From Rhodobacteraceae bacterium Alg231-04 (GTDB lineage: Bacteria; Pseudomonadota; Alphaproteobacteria; Rhodobacterales; Rhodobacteraceae), in NCBI GenBank assembly GCA_900143635.1, contig FREY01000001.1, forward strand, positions 279,324 to 343,323: 64,000 nucleotides of DNA, read 5' to 3'. The notes beneath the pieces are model-generated. The model searched no databases and was not told the DNA's origin. It saw nothing but the letters and a program-made list of their open reading frames with translations. The position numbers and the translations under genes were made by a program. Within the stretch, counting starts at the first letter, position 1. Every line of letters starts with the position of its first letter. Shown here in pieces: positions 28,869 through 37,457 of this stretch.

Positions 28869-29813
28869 ATGAGCGACACCCGCCACACCAAGGTTCTGAT
28901 CATCGGCTCCGGCCCGGCCGGCTATACTGCGGGCGTCTACGCCAGCCGCGCAATGCTGGAGCCCATTCTGGTTCAGGGCATCGAGCCCGGCGGCCAGCTG
29001 ACCACCACCACCGAGGTTGAAAACTATCCCGGCTTCACCGAAGTGCAGGGTCCCGACTTGATGGTCAAAATGCAGGAGCATGCCCAGGCAATGGGCTGCG
29101 AGATCATTGGCGACATCATCAGCGATCTGGATGTCTCCAAGCGCCCCTTCACCGCCAAGGGTGACAGCGGCACCACCTACACGGCTGACGCGGTCATCCT
29201 CGCCACCGGCGCGCGCGCCAAATGGCTGGGGCTGGAATCGGAAGAGAAATTCAAAGGCTTTGGCGTCTCTGCCTGCGCCACCTGCGACGGGTTCTTCTAT
29301 CGCGGTCAGGAGATCGTTGTTGTCGGCGGCGGCAACACCGCAGTTGAAGAAGCGCTGTTCCTGACCAATTTTGCCTCCAAGGTCACTCTGATCCACCGCC
29401 GTGACGAGCTGCGCGCCGAACGCATTCTGATCAACCGCCTGGAAAAGAACGAAAAGATCGAAACCCTCTGGTTCAACACGCTGGAAGAGGTCACCGGCAC
29501 CGACACCCCGCTGGGCGTTGAAGGCGTTGTGACAAAGAATGTCAAAACCGGAGAGCTGACCGAGATCCCCTGCAAGGGCGTCTTCATTGCCATTGGCCAC
29601 GCACCGGCAAACGAGCTGGTGAAAGACACGCTGGAAACCCATATGGGCGGCTATGTGGTGACCAAACCCGGCTCGACCGAAACCTCGGTTCCCGGTGTCT
29701 TTGCGGCCGGCGACCTGACCGACCATACCTACCGGCAGGCCGTGACCTCGGCTGGCATGGGCTGCATGGCGGCACTGGACGCGGAACGTTTCCTCGCCGA
29801 ACAGGACGACTGA
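28869..29813 (+). CDS. trxB: Thioredoxin reductase
   Basis: A 314-residue flavoprotein that reduces thioredoxin with NADPH. The FAD-binding loop is 'VLIIGSGPAGYTAGVYASRA' near 9, the redox CxxC is C136-A-T-C139, the NADPH loop is 'IVVVGGGNTAVEEALFLT' and the C-terminal FAD motif is 'GVFAAGDLTDHTYRQAV'. The ATG at 28869 follows GGGGAT; an upstream extension is rejected. It is divergent from the Lrp gene, a typical roseobacter arrangement that may indicate regulation by it. Confidence 0.97.
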   Translation: MSDTRHTKVLIIGSGPAGYTAGVYASRAMLEPILVQGIEPGGQLTTTTEVENYPGFTEVQGPDLMVKMQEHAQAMGCEIIGDIISDLDVSKRPFTAKGDSGTTYTADAVILATGARAKWLGLESEEKFKGFGVSACATCDGFFYRGQEIVVVGGGNTAVEEALFLTNFASKVTLIHRRDELRAERILINRLEKNEKIETLWFNTLEEVTGTDTPLGVEGVVTKNVKTGELTEIPCKGVFIAIGHAPANELVKDTLETHMGGYVVTKPGSTETSVPGVFAAGDLTDHTYRQAVTSAGMGCMAALDAERFLAEQDD

Positions 29814-29887
29814 TCCGCCGACCGTTCCTTTAAAAGCGGCAGATTGGCCCAACTTTTTTGAGGAATGTGCGGGAATTGATCATTTGC

Positions 29888-29916
29888 GGCGCAGCTCCCT
29901 TTGCAGGGGCTGCGCC
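29888..29916. terminator. Hairpin after trxB, weak terminator
   Basis: A stem GGCGCAGC/GCTGCGCC (29888-29895 with 29909-29916), with CCC and GGG partly extending it, lies 75 bp after trxB. The right side lacks a T-tract, so it may be only a structural or Rho-dependent end. Confidence 0.4.
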
Positions 29917-30011
29917 GGTGCATCAAATCCCTCACTCAAACCCAGCATCACGCTTGACCTGATCTCTGGCTTCCCGCACCGTTGCGGCATCATTTCCAAA
30001 AGGCGGACCCC

Positions 30012-31691
30012 GTGGCGCAGGCAATTTGGCAGGGAAGTCTGGCTCAGCGCAGCCGGACAGCAAGCGGGTTAATCCTCTTCGCCTTTGCGTTCTTCCACTT
30101 TCTGAACGTGGCGGCCGGTCTGGTGTCGCCAGAGATGATGCGACAGGTCCAAAACGCCCGCCTGCTGATAACCGGGCACAATGCGGGAAAGGCCATACTG
30201 TATTCTGCGCTGCTGCTGCATATGGCGCTGGCAATCTGGCAGGTAGCAAGCCGCCGAACGTTGCGGATGACGGCATCGCAGGCGCTGCAGCTGGCTCTTG
30301 GGCTGCTCATCCCACTTCAGCTTATCCAGCATGTGGTTTTTGTCCGCTATGCGGGCCTTCAATACGGGTTTGATGACGGCGTTTCCTCGGTCATACTTTC
30401 CCTTTGGTTCGAGAAGGAGGCTTTGCCGCAATTTCTGTTACTGCTGGCGGTCTGGGCGCATGGGTGCATTGGCCTGCATATGTGGTTGCGGATTACCAGC
30501 TGGTGGACACCGGTTTTGCCATTCCTGACGGCCATTGCGACCCTGGTTCCCGCTTTGGCGCTGGCCGGGCTGATAACCGAAGGCCGCCGCATGTGGAACC
30601 TATACAGCGTGCCAGGCAACGCCGACCCGCTGATCCAAAAATACAATTGGCCCGGCCCCACCGCAAAAGCCGCACTCACAGATCTCTATCACACGTCCCT
30701 TTATGCCTTTGTCACGCTCGTGCTGGTATCGGTCAGCGTCTACTATGTCCGCCGCCTGATCCGCAGCCGCAATTCGCTTCAGATTGCCTATGCCGACGGG
30801 CCGAAGGTCTCTGTGGAACACGGGCCTACGCTGCTAGAAATCTCGCAGATCAATGGCATCAGCCACCCATCTTTATGTGGCGGAAAGGGGCGCTGCACCA
30901 CCTGCCGCGTTGCCATCACCAAAGGACTTGGCGGCCTCCCTGCCCCCTCAGCCGCCGAGGCACGAAGCCTGCAGGCGATCAACGCCCCGGCCAACGTCCG
31001 GCTGGCCTGCCAGATCAACCCGACGACCTCCATGACGGTAAAGCGCGTGGTACAGCCGCAGGGCCGCCGCCGTGTCCACGATGCGCAGGGAGAAGAGAAG
31101 ACAATTGCCATTCTTTTCCTTGATATCCGCGGCTTCACTGCAAGGTCGGCGGGTTTGCCCCCCTATGATGTGGTTTTCCTTCTGAACCTGTTCTTTGACG
31201 CAATTGTCCCCGAAATCACCCGATCTGGCGGCGTGGTGGACAAGTTCATAGGCGACGGGCTTTTGGCCATGTTTGAAAGTGACAACCCCGCGGATTCCGC
31301 CATTGCCGGGCTGTTGGCCGCCAGCCGGATCGGCGTTGCCCTTGCTCGTTTCAACCGCGTCTTGGCATCAGAAGGCAAACCGCCCGTATTTATCGGCATG
31401 GGATTGCACATGGGGCCTGTGGTCCTGGGCGAAATCGGCGCGGCAGGCCACGCGCCGCGCACCCTCATCGGCGCAACCGTCAATGCCACCGCCCGGCTCG
31501 AATCCAAAACCAAGGAACTCGGCGTCGAATTGCTGGTTTCGGAGGTGGTATTTACAACCGCGGACATCTCAAGCGGCCCGCAAGAATTGCAGCCCTTCGA
31601 CCTGCGCGGTGTTGACCGCCCGATCCGGGCCCTGCCGATCCAACGGGCCTCGGCACTGGCCGCATTGCTGGATGCATCACCGCCGGACTGA
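30012..31691 (+). CDS. Membrane adenylate/guanylate cyclase with [2Fe-2S] ferredoxin domain
   Basis: About 559 residues from the GTG at 30012 (AAGG upstream); a TTG at 29982 is a less likely start. Three parts are seen. Residues about 15-250 hold several membrane helices resembling a succinate dehydrogenase/fumarate reductase anchor. A plant-type [2Fe-2S] domain follows with C289-x5-C295-x2-C298 and C333 ('SLCGGKGRCTTCRV'). The C-terminal part is a class III nucleotidyl cyclase with metal residues D371 in 'FLDIRGFT' and D415 in 'FIGDGLLAMF', and 'ATVNATARLES'. The product is probably cAMP, made in response to redox state. No coupled operon partner is seen. Confidence 0.85.
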   Translation: MAQAIWQGSLAQRSRTASGLILFAFAFFHFLNVAAGLVSPEMMRQVQNARLLITGHNAGKAILYSALLLHMALAIWQVASRRTLRMTASQALQLALGLLIPLQLIQHVVFVRYAGLQYGFDDGVSSVILSLWFEKEALPQFLLLLAVWAHGCIGLHMWLRITSWWTPVLPFLTAIATLVPALALAGLITEGRRMWNLYSVPGNADPLIQKYNWPGPTAKAALTDLYHTSLYAFVTLVLVSVSVYYVRRLIRSRNSLQIAYADGPKVSVEHGPTLLEISQINGISHPSLCGGKGRCTTCRVAITKGLGGLPAPSAAEARSLQAINAPANVRLACQINPTTSMTVKRVVQPQGRRRVHDAQGEEKTIAILFLDIRGFTARSAGLPPYDVVFLLNLFFDAIVPEITRSGGVVDKFIGDGLLAMFESDNPADSAIAGLLAASRIGVALARFNRVLASEGKPPVFIGMGLHMGPVVLGEIGAAGHAPRTLIGATVNATARLESKTKELGVELLVSEVVFTTADISSGPQELQPFDLRGVDRPIRALPIQRASALAALLDASPPD

Positions 31692-31900
31692 CCCCGGCAG
31701 CACGGCCTTCGGTCTGATCTGCAAAAAGGGAAAACGATCCCCCTGCCCCGGCTGATGGGGAACAGTTTCCCCCGCAGCCATCAACACTGCGAAAAGAGGC
31801 GCGGAACGCCGAACTGGACGCACCGTTGCATTCCTGGCACGGCGGCAATCTGCCTCAACACAGGGCGAATTCCCCCTTTGCAGACCAAACAAACCATGCG

Positions 31901-31922
31901 ATGCGTTCACCCGTGAACACAT
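31901..31922. promoter_or_regulatory. 22-bp near-perfect palindrome before the HTH-sat-cysC frame
   Basis: ATGCGTTCAC, a CC centre and GTGAACACAT form arms that match at 9 of 10 positions (core GTTCAC-CC-GTGAAC is perfect). It lies 15 bp before the ATG at 31938. Such a site just ahead of a MarR-like domain suggests an autoregulatory operator. Confidence 0.5.
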
Positions 31923-31937
31923 ATTGAGTCGCCTGAA

Positions 31938-32303
31938 ATGTCCGCGTTGCCCACCAAACCCAGCCTAGAGGAGGAAGACCTTCTCTTTTGCCTTCTGCGC
32001 CAGCTTGATCTGGCGCCGGACGCTTCGCAGCGGGCCACGGCAGCAGCACTTGGCATTTCGCTGGGACGGCTCAATGCACAGCTGAGAGCAGCGTCTGACG
32101 CGGGCCTCATCAAGATCAGTGACCGCGCAGGCCCGGACAAACGCCAGCGCTTTGCCTATGGGATCACCTCCCGCGGTGCCGCCGAAAAGAACCGGCTAAC
32201 CGATCAATTTCTCACCCGCAAACTTGCCGAGTACGACGCATTGCACGCCGAACTCACCGGAACCACAAGCGGCCTTGCGCCCCTGAAATACAGGAACAAG
32301 ATC
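31938..32303 (+). other. MarR-like HTH module at the 5' end of the sat-cysC frame
   Basis: The 122 residues before Met123 form an intact winged helix (recognition helix around 37-50, wing 'KISDRAGPDKRQRFAYGI') plus an amphipathic dimerisation helix. No stop codon separates it from the enzyme, and the linker 'TGTTSGLAPLKYRNKI' is short. The ribosome-binding site of its ATG is weak (GAGTC). It may be a separate ancestral gene whose stop was lost, or part of a real fusion. Confidence 0.6.
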
Positions 32304-34013
32304 ATGCAGAACAATCTCGCCCCCATCCCTGAGCTCTATGTCTCCTATGACAGCGCCCAGAAACTGAAAGCCGAAGCTGCCGATCTGGTCAGCTGGGACC
32401 TGACGCCGCGCCAGATCTGCGATCTGGAACTGCTGATGAACGGTGGCTTCAACCCGCTGAAAGGCTTTCTGACCGAAGAAGACTACAACGGTGTTGTTGA
32501 AAACATGCGCCTGGCCGACGGCCAGCTGTGGCCGATGCCGATCAACCTGGATGTGTCCGAAGATTTCGCAGGCAAGCTGGAAATCGGTCAGGACATCGCG
32601 CTGCGCGATCAGGAAGGCGTGATCCTCGCCACCATCACCGTGACCGACCGCTGGACACCGAATAAAGCGCGCGAAGCCGAAAAAGTCTTTGGTGCGGACG
32701 ACGACGCGCACCCGGCCGTCAACTACCTGCACAACCAGGCAGGCCCAGTCTATCTTGGCGGCCCCGTGACCGGCATCCAGCAGCCCGTGCACTACGACTT
32801 CAAAGCCCGTCGTGACACGCCGAACGAATTGCGCGCCTATTTCCGCAAAGTCGGCTGGCGCAAAGTTGTTGCTTTCCAGACCCGCAACCCGCTGCACCGC
32901 GCCCACCAGGAGCTGACCTTCCGCGCCGCGCGCGAAGCCGAAGCCAACCTGCTGATCCACCCCGTCGTCGGCCTGACCAAACCGGGCGACGTCGACCACT
33001 TCACCCGCGTGCGCTGCTACGAGGCGGTTCTGGACCAGTATCCCGCGGCCACCACATCCATGTCGCTCCTGAACCTGGCCATGCGCATGGCTGGCCCGCG
33101 CGAGGCCGTCTGGCACGGCCTGATCCGTAAAAACCACGGCTGCACCCACTTCATCGTTGGCCGCGACCACGCAGGCCCCGGCAAGAACTCTGCCGGTGAA
33201 GACTTCTATGGCCCCTATGATGCGCAGGAACTGTTCCGCGAGAACCAGAAAGAAATGGGCATCGAAATGGTCGACTTCAAGCACATGGTCTATGTGCAGG
33301 AGCGCGCCCAGTACGAACCTGCGGACGAGATCGCCGACAAAGATGACGTGACCATCCTGAATATCTCAGGCACCGAACTGCGCCGCCGCCTGTCGGAAGG
33401 GTTGGAAATTCCCGAATGGTTCTCCTTCCCACAGGTGGTTGAAGAGCTGCGCAAGACCAAGCCGCCGCGCGCCAAACAGGGCTTCACCGTCTTCTTCACC
33501 GGCTTCTCTGGGTCCGGCAAATCCACCATCGCCAACGCGCTGATGGTCAAGCTGATGGAAATGGGCGGCCGCCCGGTGACCCTGCTGGACGGTGACATCG
33601 TTCGTAAAAACCTGTCCTCCGAACTGGGTTTCTCGAAAGAGCACCGTGATCTCAACATCCGCCGTATCGGCTATGTCGCCTCCGAGATCACCAAAAACGC
33701 CGGAATCGCCATCTGCGCCCCGATTGCGCCTTATGCGACCACGCGGCGCGCGGTGCGCGAAGACATCGAGGCCTTTGGTGCCTTCATCGAGGTCCACGTT
33801 GCCACCTCGATTGAAGAATGCGAGCGCCGCGACCGCAAAGGTCTCTACAAGCTGGCCCGTGAAGGCAAAATCAAAGAGTTCACCGGCATCTCTGACCCCT
33901 ACGATGTGCCGGTGAACCCTGAGCTGCGGGTCGAAACCGAGGGCACAGATGTTGACCACTGCGCCCACCAGGTTCTGCTGAAGCTGGAGAGCATGGGACT
34001 GGTCAAAGCCTGA
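31938..34013 (+). CDS. MarR-like winged-helix domain in frame with bifunctional ATP sulfurylase/APS kinase
   Basis: The frame is open for 691 residues. Residues 1-108 match a MarR-type EPS-associated regulator: 'QRATAAALGISLGRLNAQLR' recognition region, then 'LIKISDRAG' and a helical tail 'AEKNRLTDQFLTRKLAEY'. Residues 123-691 form a complete 569-residue sulfate adenylyltransferase/adenylylsulfate kinase: 'RNPLHRAHQ' and 'GRDHAGPGKN' of ATP sulfurylase, then 'GFSGSGKST' of APS kinase near 523. The enzyme converts sulfate to APS then PAPS. ATG 32304 has its own AGGAA site, so the enzyme alone may also be made. A strong terminator follows the stop. Confidence 0.85.
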   Translation: MSALPTKPSLEEEDLLFCLLRQLDLAPDASQRATAAALGISLGRLNAQLRAASDAGLIKISDRAGPDKRQRFAYGITSRGAAEKNRLTDQFLTRKLAEYDALHAELTGTTSGLAPLKYRNKIMQNNLAPIPELYVSYDSAQKLKAEAADLVSWDLTPRQICDLELLMNGGFNPLKGFLTEEDYNGVVENMRLADGQLWPMPINLDVSEDFAGKLEIGQDIALRDQEGVILATITVTDRWTPNKAREAEKVFGADDDAHPAVNYLHNQAGPVYLGGPVTGIQQPVHYDFKARRDTPNELRAYFRKVGWRKVVAFQTRNPLHRAHQELTFRAAREAEANLLIHPVVGLTKPGDVDHFTRVRCYEAVLDQYPAATTSMSLLNLAMRMAGPREAVWHGLIRKNHGCTHFIVGRDHAGPGKNSAGEDFYGPYDAQELFRENQKEMGIEMVDFKHMVYVQERAQYEPADEIADKDDVTILNISGTELRRRLSEGLEIPEWFSFPQVVEELRKTKPPRAKQGFTVFFTGFSGSGKSTIANALMVKLMEMGGRPVTLLDGDIVRKNLSSELGFSKEHRDLNIRRIGYVASEITKNAGIAICAPIAPYATTRRAVREDIEAFGAFIEVHVATSIEECERRDRKGLYKLAREGKIKEFTGISDPYDVPVNPELRVETEGTDVDHCAHQVLLKLESMGLVKA
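32291..32306 (+). promoter_or_regulatory. Internal Shine-Dalgarno and ATG for sat-cysC alone
   Basis: AGGAACAAG (32291-32299) stands 5-10 bases before ATG 32304. Starting there gives exactly the 569-residue length usual for this bifunctional enzyme in the Roseobacter group, so internal initiation is plausible. Confidence 0.55.
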
Positions 34014-34031
34014 TCTCTGCCCTTCACAAAG

Positions 34032-34063
34032 AAAACGGCCCGCCAATTGGCGGGCCGTTTTTC
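34032..34063 (+). terminator. Strong terminator after sat-cysC
   Basis: A perfect 15-bp inverted repeat AAAACGGCCCGCCAA/TTGGCGGGCCGTTTT (34032-34061) with a T-run on the right and an A-run on the left. It can stop transcription in both directions, protecting sat-cysC from the convergent hsp20/DUF1150 operon. Confidence 0.88.
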
Positions 34064-34161
34064 ATTCCACGAAAGGCCAGTTTCAGAATACTGCAGCCTG
34101 CAATCGTCATCCCTCTGGAGCGTTTACTGGCCACCCCTCTGCAAAACGCTGATACTACCGA

Positions 34162-34386
34162 TCAGTGCACAGGGACAGGTTTTAGATTGTTCTGGCGCGC
34201 CAGAACAAAGGCCATCCGGCGGTCGGCCACAACGGCCAATTGTTCGCCCTTGGCATCATGCACCGCATATAACTGCGTCGCATCGCCCGCCCCTGCGCGA
34301 ATGTCATCTGGCAGATCCGCAACAGCGACGGTCTTCACATAAACAATGCCCTGACCGGCGTTCTGGAGGTCAAATTCTACATTCAT
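34162..34386 (-). CDS. DUF1150 family protein
   Basis: A 74-residue protein matching DUF1150. Typical pieces are 'GIVYVKTVAVADLPDDIR', 'LYAVHDAKGEQLAVV' and 'DRRMAFVLARQNNLKPVPVH'. The function is unknown. Its ATG overlaps the hsp20 stop (ATGA, 34383-34386), so it is translated together with the small heat-shock protein. This pairing is conserved in Rhodobacteraceae and suggests a role connected to heat stress, although none is proved. Confidence 0.9.
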   Translation of the reverse strand: MNVEFDLQNAGQGIVYVKTVAVADLPDDIRAGAGDATQLYAVHDAKGEQLAVVADRRMAFVLARQNNLKPVPVH

Positions 34387-34805
34387 TTCGCGTCACCCCT
34401 TTTGATATTTATCGTCTGAACCACAGTTTCCGGCTTGGACCGGGTGAGGTCCAAATGCAAAAGACCGTTCTCCATCACCGCTTCGCCCACTTCGACCCCA
34501 TCAGCCAAAACGAACATGCGTTGGAACTGGCGGGCGGCAATGCCGCGGTGCAGGAAGATTCGGCCGTCGCTGTCATCGCGCTGCCGACCCCGGATCACCA
34601 ACTGGCGGTCCTCAATCGTAATCGCCAGATCCTCCTCCGCGAACCCGGCCACTGCCAGTGTGATCCGGTAGGAGAAATCCGAAGTTTGCTCAATATTATA
34701 AGGGGGATAGCCTTCGTTGCCCGATTTGGCAGAGCGTTCCAGAAGGCGTTCCAGCTGCTCGAACCCCAGCATATGAGGGTACGAACCCAGTGTGAGTTTT
34801 GACAC
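34383..34805 (-). CDS. Hsp20 family small heat-shock protein
   Basis: A 140-residue holdase with an alpha-crystallin domain: 'YNIEQTSDFSYRITLAVAG', 'LAITIEDRQLVIRGRQ' and 'GLLHLDL' before a short tail. It belongs to the IbpA type that keeps unfolded proteins soluble for DnaK/ClpB. The start is GTG at 34805, chosen because AAGGAC lies nine bases upstream and the N-terminus 'SKLTLGSYPHMLGFEQLE' fits the family. An RpoH-like promoter is present 72 bp further upstream. DUF1150 is the second gene of the operon. Confidence 0.92.
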   Translation of the reverse strand: MSKLTLGSYPHMLGFEQLERLLERSAKSGNEGYPPYNIEQTSDFSYRITLAVAGFAEEDLAITIEDRQLVIRGRQRDDSDGRIFLHRGIAARQFQRMFVLADGVEVGEAVMENGLLHLDLTRSKPETVVQTINIKRGDAK

Positions 34806-34876
34806 GTTTTTCGTCCTTATTTCGCAAGCGACGCTATTCCTGAGCACGGCCCCGATCCGGCAGCCGTCTCCCCCTG

Positions 34877-34906
34877 AATATGGGAAGAAGCTTAACGAAT
34901 AACAAG
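34877..34906 (-). promoter_or_regulatory. RpoH (sigma-32)-like promoter of hsp20
   Basis: On the minus strand CTTG (34906-34903) is followed after 18 bases by CCCATATT (34884-34877). This resembles the alphaproteobacterial heat-shock consensus CTTG-N17/18-CYTATNT. Its distance from the hsp20 GTG allows a 65-base leader. Confidence 0.5.
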
Positions 34907-34985
34907 GGGCCTGAAATGCTGGCCCGGCGCGCGTTAAAGTCGTACTCTGGTTGCACAACACCAACAGCCAGAATGTGAGTCGCCC

Positions 34986-35210
34986 ATGAATGCCCCCACC
35001 GACATGTCGATGAAGACAGATGACGTGCTGCGTGTGGAACTGGAAGTGTTCAAAACCCAGCACCGCGACCTGGACGAAGCGATCGATGCGCTGATCGACC
35101 GTGGCACATCAGATCAGCTGACAATCAAGCGGCTGAAGAAGCAAAAGCTGCTGCTGAAAGATAAAATCGCGGTTATCGAAGACCTGCTGACCCCGGACAT
35201 CATCGCCTAA
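34986..35210 (+). CDS. YdcH/DUF465 family protein
   Basis: A 74-residue helical protein made of an antiparallel coiled coil: 'RVELEVFKTQHRDLDEAIDA' and 'LTIKRLKKQKLLLKDKIAVIE'. This is the DUF465/YdcH family, small cytosolic proteins of unknown role common in Proteobacteria. It is divergent from hsp20, sharing the 180-bp spacer. No other domain is visible. Confidence 0.9.
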   Translation: MNAPTDMSMKTDDVLRVELEVFKTQHRDLDEAIDALIDRGTSDQLTIKRLKKQKLLLKDKIAVIEDLLTPDIIA

Positions 35211-35281
35211 GGCCCCGGCAATCTCTCCTTCCTGATTCACACCGCTGCAAGACGGGCAAGATGTCGGCCCGCAGCGCCGTG

Positions 35282-35596
35282 TCAGCGCTCGTTTGGCTTC
35301 AGATGCCGGATACGGGCCACATGCGATGCAATATCTTCAGGGCTGAATTTGGAATGTACCCGCGATATCGACGCCGGGTGATTGGCCAAACCCAGTCTCA
35401 GCTCTGACCGCCACGCGTTGCGCGGACGGATCGGGCGCGGTGCAAACCCACCGCCGCAGGTCGGGCAGACATTGAACAAGATCTGCTCCACACAGGCGGT
35501 GCAATAGGTGCACTCATAGGAACAGATGCGCGCATCCGCGGCTTCCGGCGGCAAGTCCTTGTCACACAACTCGCAATTTGGGCGCAGCTCCAGCAT
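35282..35596 (-). CDS. DUF1272 domain-containing protein
   Basis: A 104-residue protein. The first 55 residues form a DUF1272 zinc-finger-like domain, with Cys pairs in '[12 protein letters not shown]', '[15 protein letters not shown]' and '[10 protein letters not shown]'. The C-terminal half ('[13 protein letters not shown]...') is basic and probably flexible. The ATG at 35596 has a strong GGAGGT site. Zinc binding is inferred from the Cys pattern; the role is unknown. It is convergent with the YdcH gene and divergent from purE. Confidence 0.85.
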   Translation of the reverse strand: MLELRPNCELCDKDLPPEAADARICSYECTYCTACVEQILFNVCPTCGGGFAPRPIRPRNAWRSELRLGLANHPASISRVHSKFSPEDIASHVARIRHLKPNER

Positions 35597-35812
35597 GGCG
35601 ACCTCCGTTCTCTCAGATTTCATCCGCTGAACAGCTTGCCTGCGGCATTCAAGCGGTGCAACCTATGGCAAGCCCCGACAAAGCGGCACCCATGCATAAA
35701 ACATGGCCAAAACCGCATTGCCTTGCAGCCCCTTTTCCCTATAGTGCCCGCTTCTTCCACAGCCCGGCGGCGGGGTGGTCCCGCATCGGGCGCTGACGAC
35801 AGGGCGCAGAGC

Positions 35813-36301
35813 ATGGCCGATATCAAAGTGGGCATCATCATGGGCAGCCAATCCGATTGGCCGACCATGAAGGAAGCAGCAAACATCCTCGATGAGTTGG
35901 GGGTGGCTTACGAGTCAAAAATCGTTTCAGCCCACCGCACGCCGGACCGGCTGTGGACCTATGGAAAATCAGCCGCTGACCGCGGCCTGCAGGTGATCAT
36001 TGCCGGCGCTGGCGGTGCCGCTCATTTGCCGGGCATGGTGGCGTCCAAAACGCGTGTGCCGGTTGTCGGCGTGCCTGTTCAGACACGCGCGCTGTCGGGC
36101 GTCGACTCGCTGTATTCCATCGTGCAAATGCCCAAGGGTTTCCCGGTTGCCACAATGGCGATTGGCGCCGCAGGCGCCGCCAATGCCGGCCTGATGGCCG
36201 CAGGCATTCTGGCCCTGCAGGATCCCGCTCTGGCAGACCGGCTTGATGCCTGGCGCGAGGCCCTGTCGGCCTCCATCCCAGAGGAGCCTTCCGATGTCTG
36301 A
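35813..36301 (+). CDS. purE: N5-carboxyaminoimidazole ribonucleotide mutase
   Basis: A 162-residue class I PurE, which moves the carboxylate of N5-CAIR to C4 in de novo purine synthesis. Signatures are '[17 protein letters not shown]', '[13 protein letters not shown]' and '[16 protein letters not shown]'. The ATG at 35813 removes an implausible extension. It overlaps purK by eight bases, where a GAGGAG site serves purK. Its octameric partner reaction is supplied by PurK next door. Confidence 0.95.
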   Translation: MADIKVGIIMGSQSDWPTMKEAANILDELGVAYESKIVSAHRTPDRLWTYGKSAADRGLQVIIAGAGGAAHLPGMVASKTRVPVVGVPVQTRALSGVDSLYSIVQMPKGFPVATMAIGAAGAANAGLMAAGILALQDPALADRLDAWREALSASIPEEPSDV

Positions 36302-37370
36302 AGCCCTGAAACCCGGCGCCACCATCGGCATCCTCGGTGGCGGCCAGCTGGGTCGCATGCTCTCCGTGGCGGCCTCCCGCCTTGGTTTTGTCACGCATAT
36401 ATATGAGCCCGGCGCCAATCCGCCCGCCGGTCAGGTTGCCGATGTTGTGACCACGGCCGCCTATGACGACAAAGCCGCGCTCCTGGCCTTTGCCGGTGCA
36501 GTCGATGTCATCACCTACGAGTTCGAAAACATCCCGACCGAAGCGTTGGATATTCTCGAGGCGCACTGCCCGATCCGACCCGGCCGCGAGGCCCTTCGGG
36601 TCAGCCAGGATCGCATGACCGAAAAGGCCTTCCTGCAGGGTCTGGGCCTCACCACCGCGCCCTATGCCGATATCACCGATCAGGCCAGCCTCGATGCCGC
36701 ACTGGCAGAGATTGGCGCGCCGTCGATCCTGAAAACCCGCCGCTTTGGCTATGACGGCAAGGGGCAGGCCCGTATTAAATCGGTCGAGGATGCGCCCGGC
36801 GCTCTGGCAGACATGGCCGGTGCGCCTTCAATTCTCGAAGGGTTCATCAACTTCACCCATGAGGTCTCGGTCATTGCCGCCCGCGGCACCAGCGGCGAGA
36901 TCGCCTGCTTCGATCCGGGCGAAAATGTCCACCGCGACGGCATTCTGCACACCACCACCGTGCCTGCCCGGCTCAGCGGGAGCCAACGCATGGATGCGGT
37001 CCTGCTGGCCGGCAAGATCCTCAACGCGCTGGACTATGTGGGCGTGATGGGGGTCGAGCTTTTCGTGACGCCGCAAGGACTTGTGGTGAACGAGATCGCG
37101 CCGCGTGTGCACAACTCCGGCCACTGGACCCAGAATGGCTGTGCCATTGACCAGTTCGAACAGCACATCCGCGCCGTTGTGGGCTGGGCTCTGGGTGATG
37201 GCCAGCGCCATACGGATGTGGTGATGGAGAATCTGATCGGCGCCGATATGGACCGGGTGCCAGAGCTGTCCCGCGAAAAAGACTGCGCCATCCATCTCTA
37301 CGGCAAGGCCGAGGCCAAACCGGGCCGTAAAATGGGCCACGTGAACCGCATCATCCGCGGCGAAGGCTGA
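36294..37370 (+). CDS. purK: 5-(carboxyamino)imidazole ribonucleotide synthase
   Basis: A 358-residue ATP-grasp enzyme that makes N5-CAIR from AIR, ATP and bicarbonate, the substrate of PurE. It starts with '[21 protein letters not shown]' (nucleotide-site loop), has '[12 protein letters not shown]' of the ATP-grasp fold and ends the domain with '[15 protein letters not shown]'. The start overlaps purE by eight bases. The operon ends with a GC-rich repeat before phnM, which is convergent. Confidence 0.95.
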   Translation: MSEALKPGATIGILGGGQLGRMLSVAASRLGFVTHIYEPGANPPAGQVADVVTTAAYDDKAALLAFAGAVDVITYEFENIPTEALDILEAHCPIRPGREALRVSQDRMTEKAFLQGLGLTTAPYADITDQASLDAALAEIGAPSILKTRRFGYDGKGQARIKSVEDAPGALADMAGAPSILEGFINFTHEVSVIAARGTSGEIACFDPGENVHRDGILHTTTVPARLSGSQRMDAVLLAGKILNALDYVGVMGVELFVTPQGLVVNEIAPRVHNSGHWTQNGCAIDQFEQHIRAVVGWALGDGQRHTDVVMENLIGADMDRVPELSREKDCAIHLYGKAEAKPGRKMGHVNRIIRGEG

Positions 37371-37385
37371 CCCGGCAGTAGAACG

Positions 37386-37452
37386 GCGCAATGCCCCAAG
37401 GGGCGTTGCGCGCGCCGCAAGGATGGCCCGCCGGGCCTGACGCGCGGCGCAC
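37386..37452. repeat. GC-rich intergenic hairpin repeat, partial copy 3
   Basis: A 12-bp hairpin GCGCAATGCCCC/GGGGCGTTGCGC with one wobble (37386-37411) is followed at 37442-37452 by GCGCGGCGCAC, the exact reverse complement of the GTGCGCCGCGC block in copies 1 and 2. AAATACTCCGGGGG is missing. It again lies between convergent genes (purK and phnM). Confidence 0.45.
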
Positions 37453-37457
37453 CCCCC

